Positions 46,510 to 55,254 of a stretch of DNA of 64,000 bases are shown here, piece by piece (the stretch's first letter is position 1; every line of letters begins with the position of its first letter). The translations under genes and the position numbers were made by a program. The stretch covers positions 186,001 to 250,000 of the forward strand of contig JAHFRP010000003.1 in assembly GCA_023266195.1 (NCBI GenBank), written 5' to 3'. The notes beneath the pieces were generated by a model that was given only the letters and a program-made list of their open reading frames with translations, did not search any database and was not told the origin of the DNA. This DNA is from Sulfuricella sp. GTDB lineage: Bacteria; Pseudomonadota; Gammaproteobacteria; Burkholderiales; Sulfuricellaceae.

Positions 46510-47546
46510 TGCCGATGCAGCGCACGCCCATCGTCGAAGAAGACATCCGCGCCGTCCTGGCGGCGTGCGACGACGAGCTGCGAGCGCTGTCCGGCAAAAC
46601 CCTGCTGCTTACCGGCGGCAGCGGCTTCGTCGGAAGCTATCTGGTCGAAAGCATCATCGCCTTCAACCGCGCCCACGACGGCGCGCCTTGTCGCCTGCTG
46701 CTGCCGACCCGCTCGCTCGCTGCAACCCGCTCGAAATGGCCGCATTTTTTCGATATCGAAGAAATGATCTGGTTCGAGTGGAATGGCCGCGACCTGGCGC
46801 CGCCCGACGATGAGTGCGACTACGCGATCCATGCCGCCTCGCCGGCCGACCCCGCGAACTATCTCCACGCCCCGATGCAAACGATGGAAGACATTGCCAA
46901 CGGAACCAGCGCCGTGCTGCGCTACGCCCGGCGGGCCGGCGTGCGCACTTTGCTGTATCTCAGCAGCGGCGCGGCGTATGGCCGGCAGGCGGCGGATGTG
47001 GACGCGCTTCAGGAGAGCGATCCATGCGCGCCGGATCTGGCCGAACATTCGTCCTGTTACGGCGAAGCGAAGCGCTATGCCGAGCTGCTGTGCCGGACAT
47101 CCGGCGTGCCCGCCGTGATTGCCCGGCTGTTTGCCTTCGTCGGCCCCTACCAGGATATCGACGGCAGTTTCGCTGTGCCGGATTTCATCCGGCAGGCCAT
47201 GCGTGACAAAACGATCCGCATCCACAGCGACGGCTCGGCGCTGCGAACCTATTGCTACGCGTCCGACCTGGCCATCGGCTTGTGGAAGCTGCTGCTCAAT
47301 GGCAAGCCGGACGACCTCTACAACGTGGGGGCAGACGCACCGCGCATTTCCATCCGCGAGCTCGCCGAAACAATCGCCGGGCAGGTCGGCGACGTTGAGG
47401 TCGTCGTCGAAGGAATGGCGGGAGCCGGGCCGCGCTCGCGTTATATCCCGAATACGGCCAAGTTCAAACAGTTCCATTCCGCTCGGATCGACCTAGCGGA
47501 CGGCCTGCGCAGGACGCTGGTTTCTTATCAACAGTCACGCCCTTAA
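46509..47546 (+). CDS. NAD(P)-dependent epimerase/reductase of the CDP-sugar branch
   Basis: 345-aa extended SDR. KTLLLTGGSGFVGSYLVESI near residue 29 binds the cofactor, LYLSSGAAYGRQ and SSCYGEAKRYAELL carry Ser, Tyr and Lys, RLFAFVGPYQDIDGSF and RTYCYASDLAIGLWKLLL follow. It sits directly between rfbH and the ThDP enzyme with one-base overlap to rfbH. By position it should reduce or epimerise the CDP-3,6-dideoxy-4-keto sugar (as abequose/paratose synthases do) or reduce the product of the ThDP enzyme (as YerF does). Sequence alone does not tell which. Confidence 0.82.
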   Translation: MPMQRTPIVEEDIRAVLAACDDELRALSGKTLLLTGGSGFVGSYLVESIIAFNRAHDGAPCRLLLPTRSLAATRSKWPHFFDIEEMIWFEWNGRDLAPPDDECDYAIHAASPADPANYLHAPMQTMEDIANGTSAVLRYARRAGVRTLLYLSSGAAYGRQAADVDALQESDPCAPDLAEHSSCYGEAKRYAELLCRTSGVPAVIARLFAFVGPYQDIDGSFAVPDFIRQAMRDKTIRIHSDGSALRTYCYASDLAIGLWKLLLNGKPDDLYNVGADAPRISIRELAETIAGQVGDVEVVVEGMAGAGPRSRYIPNTAKFKQFHSARIDLADGLRRTLVSYQQSRP

Positions 47547-47552
47547 CGCACC

Positions 47553-49286
47553 GTGAAAGCCTCCGACGCCGTCGCCAAATTCCTCGCCGCGCACCAGGTC
47601 CACTATTGCTTCGAACTGGTGGGCGGGATGATCACGCACCTGTTGGACAGCCTTGCGCAAGACGGTCGCTTCAACATCATCTCCATGCATCACGAGCAAT
47701 CCGCCGCATTTGCGGCGGAGGGTGTCGCACGGCAGGCAATGGGCCGGCAGATCGCGGTGGCGATGGGCACCAGCGGCCCCGGCGCAACCAACCTGATTAC
47801 CGGCATCGGCAGTTGCTGGTTCGACTCCGTCCCCTGTCTGTTCATCACCGGGCAGGTGAACACCCACGAGCTGAAGGGCGTGCGCGCGGTACGGCAGCAG
47901 GGCTTCCAGGAACTCGACATCATCCCGATGGTGGCTTCGATCACCAAACATGCTGCGCAGGTAACCGACCCGGAGAAACTGCTGCCGGAACTGCATCGCG
48001 CCTTGTCGGCGGCGCTTTCCGGACGCCAGGGCCCGGCCCTGATCGACATCCCGAACGATGTGCAGCGCATGGATATTCCCGATGCGCTGGTCGAAGAATG
48101 GGTCCGCAAGCCCTTGCAGCCGGACGACTCGCCGCCGGTTGACGAGACCTGGCTTGCTGCTCTGTCCGAACTTTGCCGCGCCTCCCTCCGGCCGCTGATC
48201 TGCCTCGGCGGCGGCGCGCGCTGGGCACCCTCGATGGCGGCCTGGGTGGCGGCGCTGGAAGAAATGGGCATCCCCTATGTTTCGACGCTGATGGGCCACG
48301 AACGCATCGTCGCGGGCGCACATTACTTCAACATGGTCGGCAGCTACGGCAATCGCGAAGCCAACTGGGCGGTGCAGAATTGCGATCTGCTGATCGTGAT
48401 CGGCGCCCGCCTCGATGTGCGCCAGACCGGCGCAGACATCGACGACTTTGCACGCCACGCCAGGGTCGTGCAGATCGACATCGACCCCGCCCAGCTGAAC
48501 AACCGCATCCACGCCGATCTGTCGATCCGGAGCGATGCCGAGTCTTTTTTCCGCCGCTTCAGGATCGATGGCACCACTTTTTGCGCCCAATCCTCCGACT
48601 GGACGGCGCAGCTCGTTGCGCTGAAAACCCGTTCCGCCGCGGATGAATATGCGGATTGGGAAATCAGCCCCGGCACGTTGTTCGGGCTGCTCAACGAGGC
48701 GATGACGGGCAGGCCGGTGGATTATGTCTGCGATGTCGGCAATCACCAGATGTGGGCCGCACAAAGTCTGCGGCTGGAGAAGAATCAGGCGGCACACTAT
48801 AGCGGCGGCATGGGCGCGATGGGATTTGCCCTGCCTGCCGCGCTGGGAATCGCCCTCAGCGCCGGCCACAAAACCATCGTCATCACCGGCGACGGCAGCC
48901 TGCAGATCAACATCCAGGAACTGGACACTCTGCAGCGCCAGCAATTGGATGTCGCCGTCATCGTAATGAACAATCACTCGCTGGGAATGGTGAAGAATTT
49001 TCAGGACATGTATTTCGACGGCAGGAACCAGTCCACCAAGGAAGGGTACAGCTGCCCCTCCTTCACCGATCTGGCGCGAGCTTATGGGATCAGCAGCCTC
49101 TATGTTTCGAGCCGGGCCGAATTGGCCAAGGCCATCGAAGAGATCGCTCGGGCGACGGGGCCGGTCTTGCTGGAAGTGGCGATGCCCTACGCAACGGAAT
49201 GTCGCCCCCGCCTGGCCTTCGGCAAAAAGCTGGATGAGCAGTTTCCATACATCGAGCGATATATGATGGTCGCCTCGAAGAGATGA
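47553..49286 (+). CDS. Thiamine diphosphate enzyme, acetolactate synthase-like (YerE-like by context)
   Basis: 577-aa ThDP enzyme with the three-domain acetohydroxyacid synthase layout. N-terminal Glu activator in SMHHEQSAAFAAEGVARQ, MGTSGPGATNLITGIGSCWF, a middle domain with VGSYGNREANWAVQNCDLLI and IGARLDVRQTG, and the C-terminal ThDP motif GDGSLQINIQELDTL ending in NNHSLGM. Located right after rfbF-rfbG-rfbH and an SDR, it matches the place of YerE, which adds a two-carbon unit from pyruvate to C4 of the CDP-4-keto-3,6-dideoxy sugar. A plain ilvB role is unlikely: no small subunit and a glycan neighbourhood. GTG start with weak RBS. Confidence 0.78.
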   Translation: MKASDAVAKFLAAHQVHYCFELVGGMITHLLDSLAQDGRFNIISMHHEQSAAFAAEGVARQAMGRQIAVAMGTSGPGATNLITGIGSCWFDSVPCLFITGQVNTHELKGVRAVRQQGFQELDIIPMVASITKHAAQVTDPEKLLPELHRALSAALSGRQGPALIDIPNDVQRMDIPDALVEEWVRKPLQPDDSPPVDETWLAALSELCRASLRPLICLGGGARWAPSMAAWVAALEEMGIPYVSTLMGHERIVAGAHYFNMVGSYGNREANWAVQNCDLLIVIGARLDVRQTGADIDDFARHARVVQIDIDPAQLNNRIHADLSIRSDAESFFRRFRIDGTTFCAQSSDWTAQLVALKTRSAADEYADWEISPGTLFGLLNEAMTGRPVDYVCDVGNHQMWAAQSLRLEKNQAAHYSGGMGAMGFALPAALGIALSAGHKTIVITGDGSLQINIQELDTLQRQQLDVAVIVMNNHSLGMVKNFQDMYFDGRNQSTKEGYSCPSFTDLARAYGISSLYVSSRAELAKAIEEIARATGPVLLEVAMPYATECRPRLAFGKKLDEQFPYIERYMMVASKR

Positions 49287-49410
49287 AAAACCCATGTTAT
49301 TTATCGGTCATGGGAGCCATGATTCGGGCCGTGATCAATCGCCCGACCGGAAAAATCCTTTCCAGCTGGCATCCTGAATATTCACCTTCACCGAAGCGGA
49401 TTTCAGCCTG

Positions 49411-50154
49411 ATGCTCTCCGTCATCATCATCGCAAAGAATGAGGCCGGGGCAATCCGAAACTGCCTGGAATCGGTCGCCTGGGCCGACGAAATCGTGGTG
49501 CTGGACTCCGGCAGCAGCGACGAGACGGTAGCGATCTGCCGCGAATACGGCGCCATCGTGCAAATCACCGACTGGCCTGGTTTCGGCCCGCAAAAAAACC
49601 GGGCGCTGAATCTGGCGTCCAGCGACTGGATACTCTCACTGGATGCAGACGAGCGGATCACGCCGGAACTGCGCCGCGAAATCGAAACAGCCATGGCCAG
49701 CCCGGACAAATACAACGCATTCCGCATTCCGCGCAGTTCCAGTTACTGCGGCCGCTTCATGCGCCACGGCGGATGGTGGCCGGATTACGTGACCCGGCTG
49801 TTCCGCAGGGGTTCGGCGCATTTCACCGACGACCTGGTGCATGAACGGCTTGAGGTGATAGGGGCAACGGGAACGCTGAGCCAGCCTTTGCTGCATATCG
49901 CGTTCACCGACCTGGAAGAAGTGCTGGACAAGGTCAATCGCTATTCCAGCGCCGGCGCCGCCATGCAACACGCCCGCGGCAGGAAGGCATCCCTCGGGAG
50001 TGCCGTCCTGCACGGCTTGTGGAGTTTCCTGCGCACTTATGTGCTGCGCGGCGGCTTCCTTGATGGCCGGGAAGGATTCATGCTGGCGGTATCCAATGCC
50101 GAGGGCACTTATTATCGTTATCTCAAGTTGATGTTGCTGGCAGATCGCAAATAA
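49411..50154 (+). CDS. waaE: Glycosyltransferase family 2, WaaE/KdtX-like
   Basis: 247-aa GT2. LSVIIIAKNEAGAIRNCLES and EIVVLDSGSSDETVAICREY form the nucleotide-sugar site; ILSLDADERITPEL carries the DxD; GGWWPDYVTRLFRRGSAHF and DDLVHERLEV match WaaE-type core glucosyltransferases. The C-terminus has a membrane-associated amphipathic part. An LPS inner-core role is likely by family. Shares one base with the next gene (TAATG). Confidence 0.85.
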   Translation: MLSVIIIAKNEAGAIRNCLESVAWADEIVVLDSGSSDETVAICREYGAIVQITDWPGFGPQKNRALNLASSDWILSLDADERITPELRREIETAMASPDKYNAFRIPRSSSYCGRFMRHGGWWPDYVTRLFRRGSAHFTDDLVHERLEVIGATGTLSQPLLHIAFTDLEEVLDKVNRYSSAGAAMQHARGRKASLGSAVLHGLWSFLRTYVLRGGFLDGREGFMLAVSNAEGTYYRYLKLMLLADRK

Positions 50155-50966
50155 TGCACATCGCCGTCGTAATCACCACCTATAACCGCCCTGATGCCCT
50201 GGCGGCGGTATTGGACGGCTTTCTTGCGCAGACCGACCCGGGCTTCGAGATCATCGTCGCAGATGACGGTTCGACGGATGAAACCCGCCAGGTCATCGAG
50301 AACTACCGGAGTCGCGCCCCCTTTCCCCTCCGGCACGCCTGGCAGGAGGACCAGGGGTTTCGTGCCGCCGCCGCACGAAATCTGGCCGTTGCAGCCACTA
50401 TGGCGGACTACGTGATATTTACCGACGGCGACTGCATCCCCCCCGCGGATTTCATTGCCCGTCACCGCGCCTTGGCCGAACCGGGCTGGTTTGTTTCGGG
50501 AAACCGGGTGCTGCTGTCGGAAAATTTTACCCGGCGGGTATTGCAGGAACTATTGCCTGTTCACCAGAGGAGGGCGATTGCATGGCTTGGTGCGCGCTGG
50601 CGCGGGGAAATCAACCGCTGGCTACCGACCTTGCGTCTTCCGATTCCGGGCAGCCTGCGCCGTTCGCAGCCGGATCGCTGGAAAGGCGCCAAGACCTGCA
50701 ACCTGGCCGTGTGGCGCCATGATTTGATCAAAATCAACGGCCTGGACGAAGCTTATTCCGGCTGGGGGATGGAAGATTCCGACCTGGTCGTGCGCTTGCT
50801 CCATGCCGGAGTGCGCCACAAGAACGGTCGCTTCGCCGTGCCCGTGCTGCATCTGTGGCATAAGGAATACGACCGGGGCGCGCTGCCGGAGAACATTGCA
50901 AGGCTGGATGCCTTGCTGCATTCCAGTCGAATCAGGGCCGTCCAGGGATTGGACCAGTACCTGTGA
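50154..50966 (+). CDS. Glycosyltransferase family 2 with galactosyltransferase-like C-terminus
   Basis: 270-aa GT2. HIAVVITTYNRPDALAAVLD and EIIVADDGSTDETRQVIENY are the N-terminal fold; DYVIFTDGDCIPPADFI is the DxD; GLDEAYSGWGMEDSDLVVRL is the glyco_transf_7C-type acceptor region seen in galactosyltransferase-like GT2 proteins of LPS clusters. The sugar transferred is unknown. It overlaps the heptosyltransferase gene by GTGA. Confidence 0.85.
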   Translation: MHIAVVITTYNRPDALAAVLDGFLAQTDPGFEIIVADDGSTDETRQVIENYRSRAPFPLRHAWQEDQGFRAAAARNLAVAATMADYVIFTDGDCIPPADFIARHRALAEPGWFVSGNRVLLSENFTRRVLQELLPVHQRRAIAWLGARWRGEINRWLPTLRLPIPGSLRRSQPDRWKGAKTCNLAVWRHDLIKINGLDEAYSGWGMEDSDLVVRLLHAGVRHKNGRFAVPVLHLWHKEYDRGALPENIARLDALLHSSRIRAVQGLDQYL

Positions 50967-52042
50967 CCGCTCCGCGCCGTATTCTGTTGATTGCCACGCG
51001 CCGCATCGGGGACGTGCTGCTCGCCACGCCCTTGATCCGCTCCCTGCGCCGAGCGTGGCCGGATGCAAGGCTGGACGTATTGGTATTCGACGGCACGCAG
51101 GGCATCCTCGCCAACAATCCCGACATCGACCGGATCATCACCGTTCCCGAGCGTCCGCGCCAGGGGAAACACCTTTCCTTGCTCGCCAAGCTGTGGCGGC
51201 GTTACGACCTGGCGCTATCCGCCTTGCCGGGCGACCGCCCCACTCTGTACGCCTGGCTCGCCGGCAAGCGGCGGGTCGGATTGCTCGTGCCGGCGGCCAA
51301 TCAGGCCTGGAAGCGTCGACTGCTGGATGCCTGGACTCCGTTCGACAACGACACCACGCATACGGTGCGAATGTACCTTGCCCTGGCCGACCTGCTGGGG
51401 ATAGAACGCCACAACGAAGTGGTCCTGGCATGGAGCGCAGCACAAGCGGATCGCGTTGCCATGCTGTTGCGGTCGGTCGGTCCGTACGCCGTGCTCCATG
51501 TTTACCCCAAGTTCGCCTACAAGACATGGCATCGGTCGGGTTGGGCCGAGCTTGCGCGCTGGCTCGAAAACCGGGGCACCCGGACGGTGCTTACCGGCTC
51601 CTCCGCACCGGACGAACTGGCCTATGTTGCGGATCTTTTGCCCGATTTGCCCGCCGGCACCATCAACCTGGCAGGCCGGCTGGATTTTGGCGAAGTGGCC
51701 TGCCTGCTGGCCGGCGCACGCATCTACGTCGGGCCGGATACGGCGGTAACCCATATCGCTGCCGCAGCGGGCGTACCGACAGTGGCATTGTTCGGGCCGT
51801 CCAACCCGGTAAAATGGGGGCCGTGGCCGCAAGGATTCGCCGGGTCGGGCAACCCTTATTCCCTCAAGGGAACCCAGCGGGCAGGAAACGTCGTGCTGAT
51901 GCAGGGAGAGGGCGAATGCGTGCCCTGTTTTCAGGAAGGCTGCCATCGTCACGTCAACAGCCTGAGCGATTGCCTGCAACAGCTCTCGCCTGATCGGGTC
52001 ATCGCGGCAGCGCATGAGCTGCTAGAAGAAAAACAACCATAG
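50963..52042 (+). CDS. ADP-heptose:LPS heptosyltransferase family (GT9)
   Basis: 359-aa GT9. RRILLIATRRIGDVLLATPL is the acceptor loop; YAVLHVYPKFAYKTWHRSGW and VGPDTAVTHIAAAAGVPTVA, LFGPSNPVKWGPWP are ADP-heptose site stretches (the conserved D-T-x-x-x-H). Could be an inner-core heptosyltransferase III/RfaQ type. GTG start at 50963 by overlap with the preceding GT2 stop. It supports an LPS-core nature for this part of the locus. Confidence 0.87.
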   Translation: MTAPRRILLIATRRIGDVLLATPLIRSLRRAWPDARLDVLVFDGTQGILANNPDIDRIITVPERPRQGKHLSLLAKLWRRYDLALSALPGDRPTLYAWLAGKRRVGLLVPAANQAWKRRLLDAWTPFDNDTTHTVRMYLALADLLGIERHNEVVLAWSAAQADRVAMLLRSVGPYAVLHVYPKFAYKTWHRSGWAELARWLENRGTRTVLTGSSAPDELAYVADLLPDLPAGTINLAGRLDFGEVACLLAGARIYVGPDTAVTHIAAAAGVPTVALFGPSNPVKWGPWPQGFAGSGNPYSLKGTQRAGNVVLMQGEGECVPCFQEGCHRHVNSLSDCLQQLSPDRVIAAAHELLEEKQP

Positions 52043-52119
52043 AGATATTTTTTGAATTCCTTATTTTTCATGCACGCATGCCCAGTCGATTGCCGACGCA
52101 AACCGAAAGGTGTTTCGGC

Positions 52120-53421
52120 ATGAACAAGACCGCCCGGCCTTGCCGCTGGCTGATCCTCTCGCACGGTTTCAACATGGATGGCCGCGCGGCCAGCCAGACC
52201 ATCACCGACAAGATTCCGCACCTGCGGGCGGCCGGCATCGTGGTGCAGGTGCTGAGCGCCATTACCGGCGAACGGGATCGGCATGTCGCCCATCGCCAGC
52301 TGCTGCCTTGGGGGCCGTCCGGGCTGCGCTTCGACTTTCGTCACTGGCTGGTACAGCGGGTGGGACGCGGCCTCGCCTACCGTCTGTTGACGCCGCTGGT
52401 TTCCCTGCTGCTCGGCCCGTTCACGCTGCTTGAAAAACTCGCGCTGGGCGTTTCCAGCCAATGGTCCTGGGCGCTGCCAGCCGCATTGGTCGGGATCTGG
52501 CGTGTCAGGACCGGTCAAGTCGACGTGCTCTATTCGACCGGCGGCGCATGGTCGGCCCACCTGGCAGGCTGGTGGATCCAGCGCATCACCGGCGTGCACT
52601 GGATCGCGGAGATCCACGACCCGATGGTGCCGCCCGGCCAGACCGCCCGACGCCCGTCGCGCGACGAACGCGCCCGCGCCTGGCTGGAAGGCAAAATCTG
52701 CTCAGACGCCGACTTCGTCTGGTGGTTCACCGAAGGTGCCTGGCAACATGCCCTGCAGCGACACCCGCAACTTGAAAATCGCGGCTTCGCCGTGCTGGCG
52801 GGTGCCGAGCCTCCCCAAGTAAGCGCGCAGCACGCTTACTCCAGCAAGCTGCGCATCGGCCACTTCGGTTCGCTCGCAGCGGGGCGTTCGCTCGCCCCGT
52901 TCCTGGCCGCGCTGGCGGCGTTCATCGAAGAAGTACCGACGGCCCGCAGCCGGATCGAGGTACACGTCTATGGCGCCCGACTCGATGGCGGCTCCGCCGA
53001 TGCCGTGCGCCGCCTGCGGCTGGACGACATGGTTTTCGTCCACGGACGCATCGAGCGCGATTCCCATACCGGCTTGAGTGGCCGCGAACAGATCATGCAG
53101 CGCATGCAAGCCAGCGACGTATTGCTGCTGCTCCACGGCGACAACGACGACTGCGCCGAATACATCCCGTCCAAGTTTTACGAATACCTCTGGACACGCC
53201 GGCCGATTTTCGCGATTACCCACCTCAACCCGCAGCTCGACGGACTGGTCGGCCAGCGGGCCGGATATCTGGCCCATACCGATGATCCGGCCGGGATTGT
53301 CGACGCCTTGCACCGGCTGTTGCGGGATTGGCAAAACCGGCAGTTGCCGGAAGACGTTCTACCTGCAATCACGGTCAAGTCGGCGGTGGATGAGATACTC
53401 GCCAGAGTCGGCTGTCGCTGA
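52120..53421 (+). CDS. Glycosyltransferase, GT4-like
   Basis: 433 aa from ATG 52120, which follows GAAAGG; an earlier in-frame ATG at 52078 has no RBS. N-terminal LILSHGFNMDGRAASQTITD and the core YSTGGAWSAHLAGWWIQRIT, EIHDPMVPPG give the first Rossmann half. The C-terminal half RIGHFGSLAAGRSLAPFLAA, VFVHGRI and CAEYIPSKFYEYLWTRRPIF resembles the GT-B donor domain with the E-x7-E-like SKFYEYLWTRRP segment. Donor and acceptor unknown. Confidence 0.8.
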   Translation: MNKTARPCRWLILSHGFNMDGRAASQTITDKIPHLRAAGIVVQVLSAITGERDRHVAHRQLLPWGPSGLRFDFRHWLVQRVGRGLAYRLLTPLVSLLLGPFTLLEKLALGVSSQWSWALPAALVGIWRVRTGQVDVLYSTGGAWSAHLAGWWIQRITGVHWIAEIHDPMVPPGQTARRPSRDERARAWLEGKICSDADFVWWFTEGAWQHALQRHPQLENRGFAVLAGAEPPQVSAQHAYSSKLRIGHFGSLAAGRSLAPFLAALAAFIEEVPTARSRIEVHVYGARLDGGSADAVRRLRLDDMVFVHGRIERDSHTGLSGREQIMQRMQASDVLLLLHGDNDDCAEYIPSKFYEYLWTRRPIFAITHLNPQLDGLVGQRAGYLAHTDDPAGIVDALHRLLRDWQNRQLPEDVLPAITVKSAVDEILARVGCR

Positions 53422-53430
53422 AGGATGCAC

Positions 53431-54330
53431 ATGGTCCCTTTCCTGCTGTTCTGCAAGTCCTATGCGGGCGACCTCAAACGAGTCAAGCGCCTTTGGCTGA
53501 GCGTGCAGCGCTTCAACGTTGATCGCATCCCGTTTTACATCAGCGTGCCCGCGGCCGACCGCGCGTTGTTTGAGCAGACTATCGGCCAGCACCCCGGCCT
53601 GTTCTGGGTCAGCGACGAAGACATCGTGCGCGCGAATCCGATGGCGGACCCTGGCCAGTATCGGCTTTGGGACGGCCGGCTGTCGCAACAGGTGGTAAAA
53701 AGCGAGTTCTGGCGCCATGCCGGCTGCGAAAATTACCTGTGCCTGGATTCCGAGAGCGAATTCATCCGCGACTTCCGTCAATCCGATTTTCTCGACCCTC
53801 AGGGCGTGCCGTACACGGTCATGCATCAGTCCAAGGAGTTGCTTCAACTTGCGGCCAACAAGGGCATCGACAAAGTGCTGGACGACTTTCATCGCGACAG
53901 CGCCATGATGAAGTCGGTGTTCGGCCGCTCAGGGCCGGACTACGATTTCGGGCCGACACCGGTGATCTGGTCCGCCCGTGTCTGGCAGGATCTGGACGAA
54001 CACTACCTGCGGCCAAAAGGCATGACTCTCTGGGATGCCATCCGGGAGCGCCCCAGCGAGTTGCGCTGGTATGGCGAATCGCTGTTGCATTTCAGGAGCA
54101 TCCCCTTGCTGCCCGTCGAACCGCTCTTCCGCGTCTACCACTACAACTGGCAATGGCTTGCCCAGCGCCGCCTGCGGGAATCGGCTTCGACCCTGAGAAG
54201 CGTGTATCTGGGTGTGCTGTGCCAGTCGAGCTGGCAATATGAATGGGATTCCGGCACCCAGGCGAAGCGCAAGTCGTGGCCCTCGCGCATGGTGCGGGCC
54301 GCAAAAGCCTGGCTGGCCCGATTCCGATGA
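53431..54330 (+). CDS. DUF6492-like protein, putative glycosyltransferase
   Basis: 299 aa from ATG 53431 (AAGG six bases upstream; the ATG at 53425 directly abuts that RBS). VPFLLFCKSYAGDLKRVKRL and FYISVPAADRALFEQ open a GT-A-like fold, and ENYLCLDSESEFIRDFRQSD contains an acidic DSE where GT-A enzymes have DxD. The family (DUF6492) is found in surface polysaccharide loci, and its catalytic role is not established to my knowledge. It overlaps the next gene by ATGA. Confidence 0.7.
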   Translation: MVPFLLFCKSYAGDLKRVKRLWLSVQRFNVDRIPFYISVPAADRALFEQTIGQHPGLFWVSDEDIVRANPMADPGQYRLWDGRLSQQVVKSEFWRHAGCENYLCLDSESEFIRDFRQSDFLDPQGVPYTVMHQSKELLQLAANKGIDKVLDDFHRDSAMMKSVFGRSGPDYDFGPTPVIWSARVWQDLDEHYLRPKGMTLWDAIRERPSELRWYGESLLHFRSIPLLPVEPLFRVYHYNWQWLAQRRLRESASTLRSVYLGVLCQSSWQYEWDSGTQAKRKSWPSRMVRAAKAWLARFR

Positions 54331-55244
54331 ACACTTCCCCCTGGCTGGAGATTTTCGTACTCTGCCATAACCGGCCCGAGTCGGCGAAAAAGGCCATCCA
54401 GTCCATCCTGGATCAGCATGCCGGCGGCTTCCGGCTGATCGTCTCGGACAACTCCAGCGACGACCGCATGGCGGAGATGATGCGCGCGAACTTCCCGGCC
54501 GTTCAGCTCACCCGACGGCCATGCCTGCCTGCTCTGGAGCACTTTAACGCCTGCATCGCCGAGGCGCGCGCAGAGTATTTCTGCCTGTTCCACGACGACG
54601 ACGTGATGGGCCCGGACTTCGTCGGCGAAATGCGCATCGCCGCCGACCGGTTTCCCGATGCCGTGGCATTCGGAGCCAACGCCTGGGAGGTAGATCTGGC
54701 CAAAGGGTTACGGAAGCGCTGTTTCCAGGCCATTGGTCGGCACGTCGCAATCGACTCGGCCAGGACCTTGTTCCGGCGTTACTTCGGCCGCCATCAAACC
54801 GGCATCGCCCCGTTTCCTGGGTATGTTTACCGGACGGCCGTGGCGGGTCTCCAGCGCATCCCCACCGGCGGCGGCAAATATGCAGACGTCAGCTGGCTGC
54901 TGCGCCTGGCATCGCTCGGGTCGATCGTCTGGTGGACCAAGCCGTTGATGGAATACAACCTTCACGGCGAAAATGACGGCCTGCAGGAATCGCGCCGCGA
55001 CCGCCTGCGCTTTCTTGGTTTCATCAAGCGTTGCCGGCAGTGTGCGGGCCGGGCTGAACTGGGCGACTACCGCTATTTCATTTACAAGAAAATCGTCGCG
55101 GCGGATGGCGAAAACCCGCGCAAACAGGCGCGGATACGCCACCTACGTCGATTTCTCATGCACCAGCGGATGAGGCGGTTGCTGCGGCTGACCGACTATG
55201 CGGCGATGCTGCACAAAATTTCACTAAAAATCCGAGACCAGTGA
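54327..55244 (+). CDS. Glycosyltransferase family 2
   Basis: 305-aa GT2 from ATG 54327 (ATGA overlap with the gene before). WLEIFVLCHNRPESAKKAIQ and FRLIVSDNSSDDRMAEMMRA are the sugar-nucleotide site; EYFCLFHDDDVMGPDFV is an extended DxD; TGGGKYADVSWLLRLASLG lies in the acceptor region. The basic C-terminus (KQARIRHLRRFLMHQRMRRL) may attach to the membrane. Specificity unknown. Confidence 0.83.
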   Translation: MNTSPWLEIFVLCHNRPESAKKAIQSILDQHAGGFRLIVSDNSSDDRMAEMMRANFPAVQLTRRPCLPALEHFNACIAEARAEYFCLFHDDDVMGPDFVGEMRIAADRFPDAVAFGANAWEVDLAKGLRKRCFQAIGRHVAIDSARTLFRRYFGRHQTGIAPFPGYVYRTAVAGLQRIPTGGGKYADVSWLLRLASLGSIVWWTKPLMEYNLHGENDGLQESRRDRLRFLGFIKRCRQCAGRAELGDYRYFIYKKIVAADGENPRKQARIRHLRRFLMHQRMRRLLRLTDYAAMLHKISLKIRDQ

Positions 55245-55254
55245 GAGGTACATA

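Noticed and set aside
49293-49376. 27-codon frame between the ThDP enzyme and waaE
   Set aside because: Too short, no RBS; probably chance.
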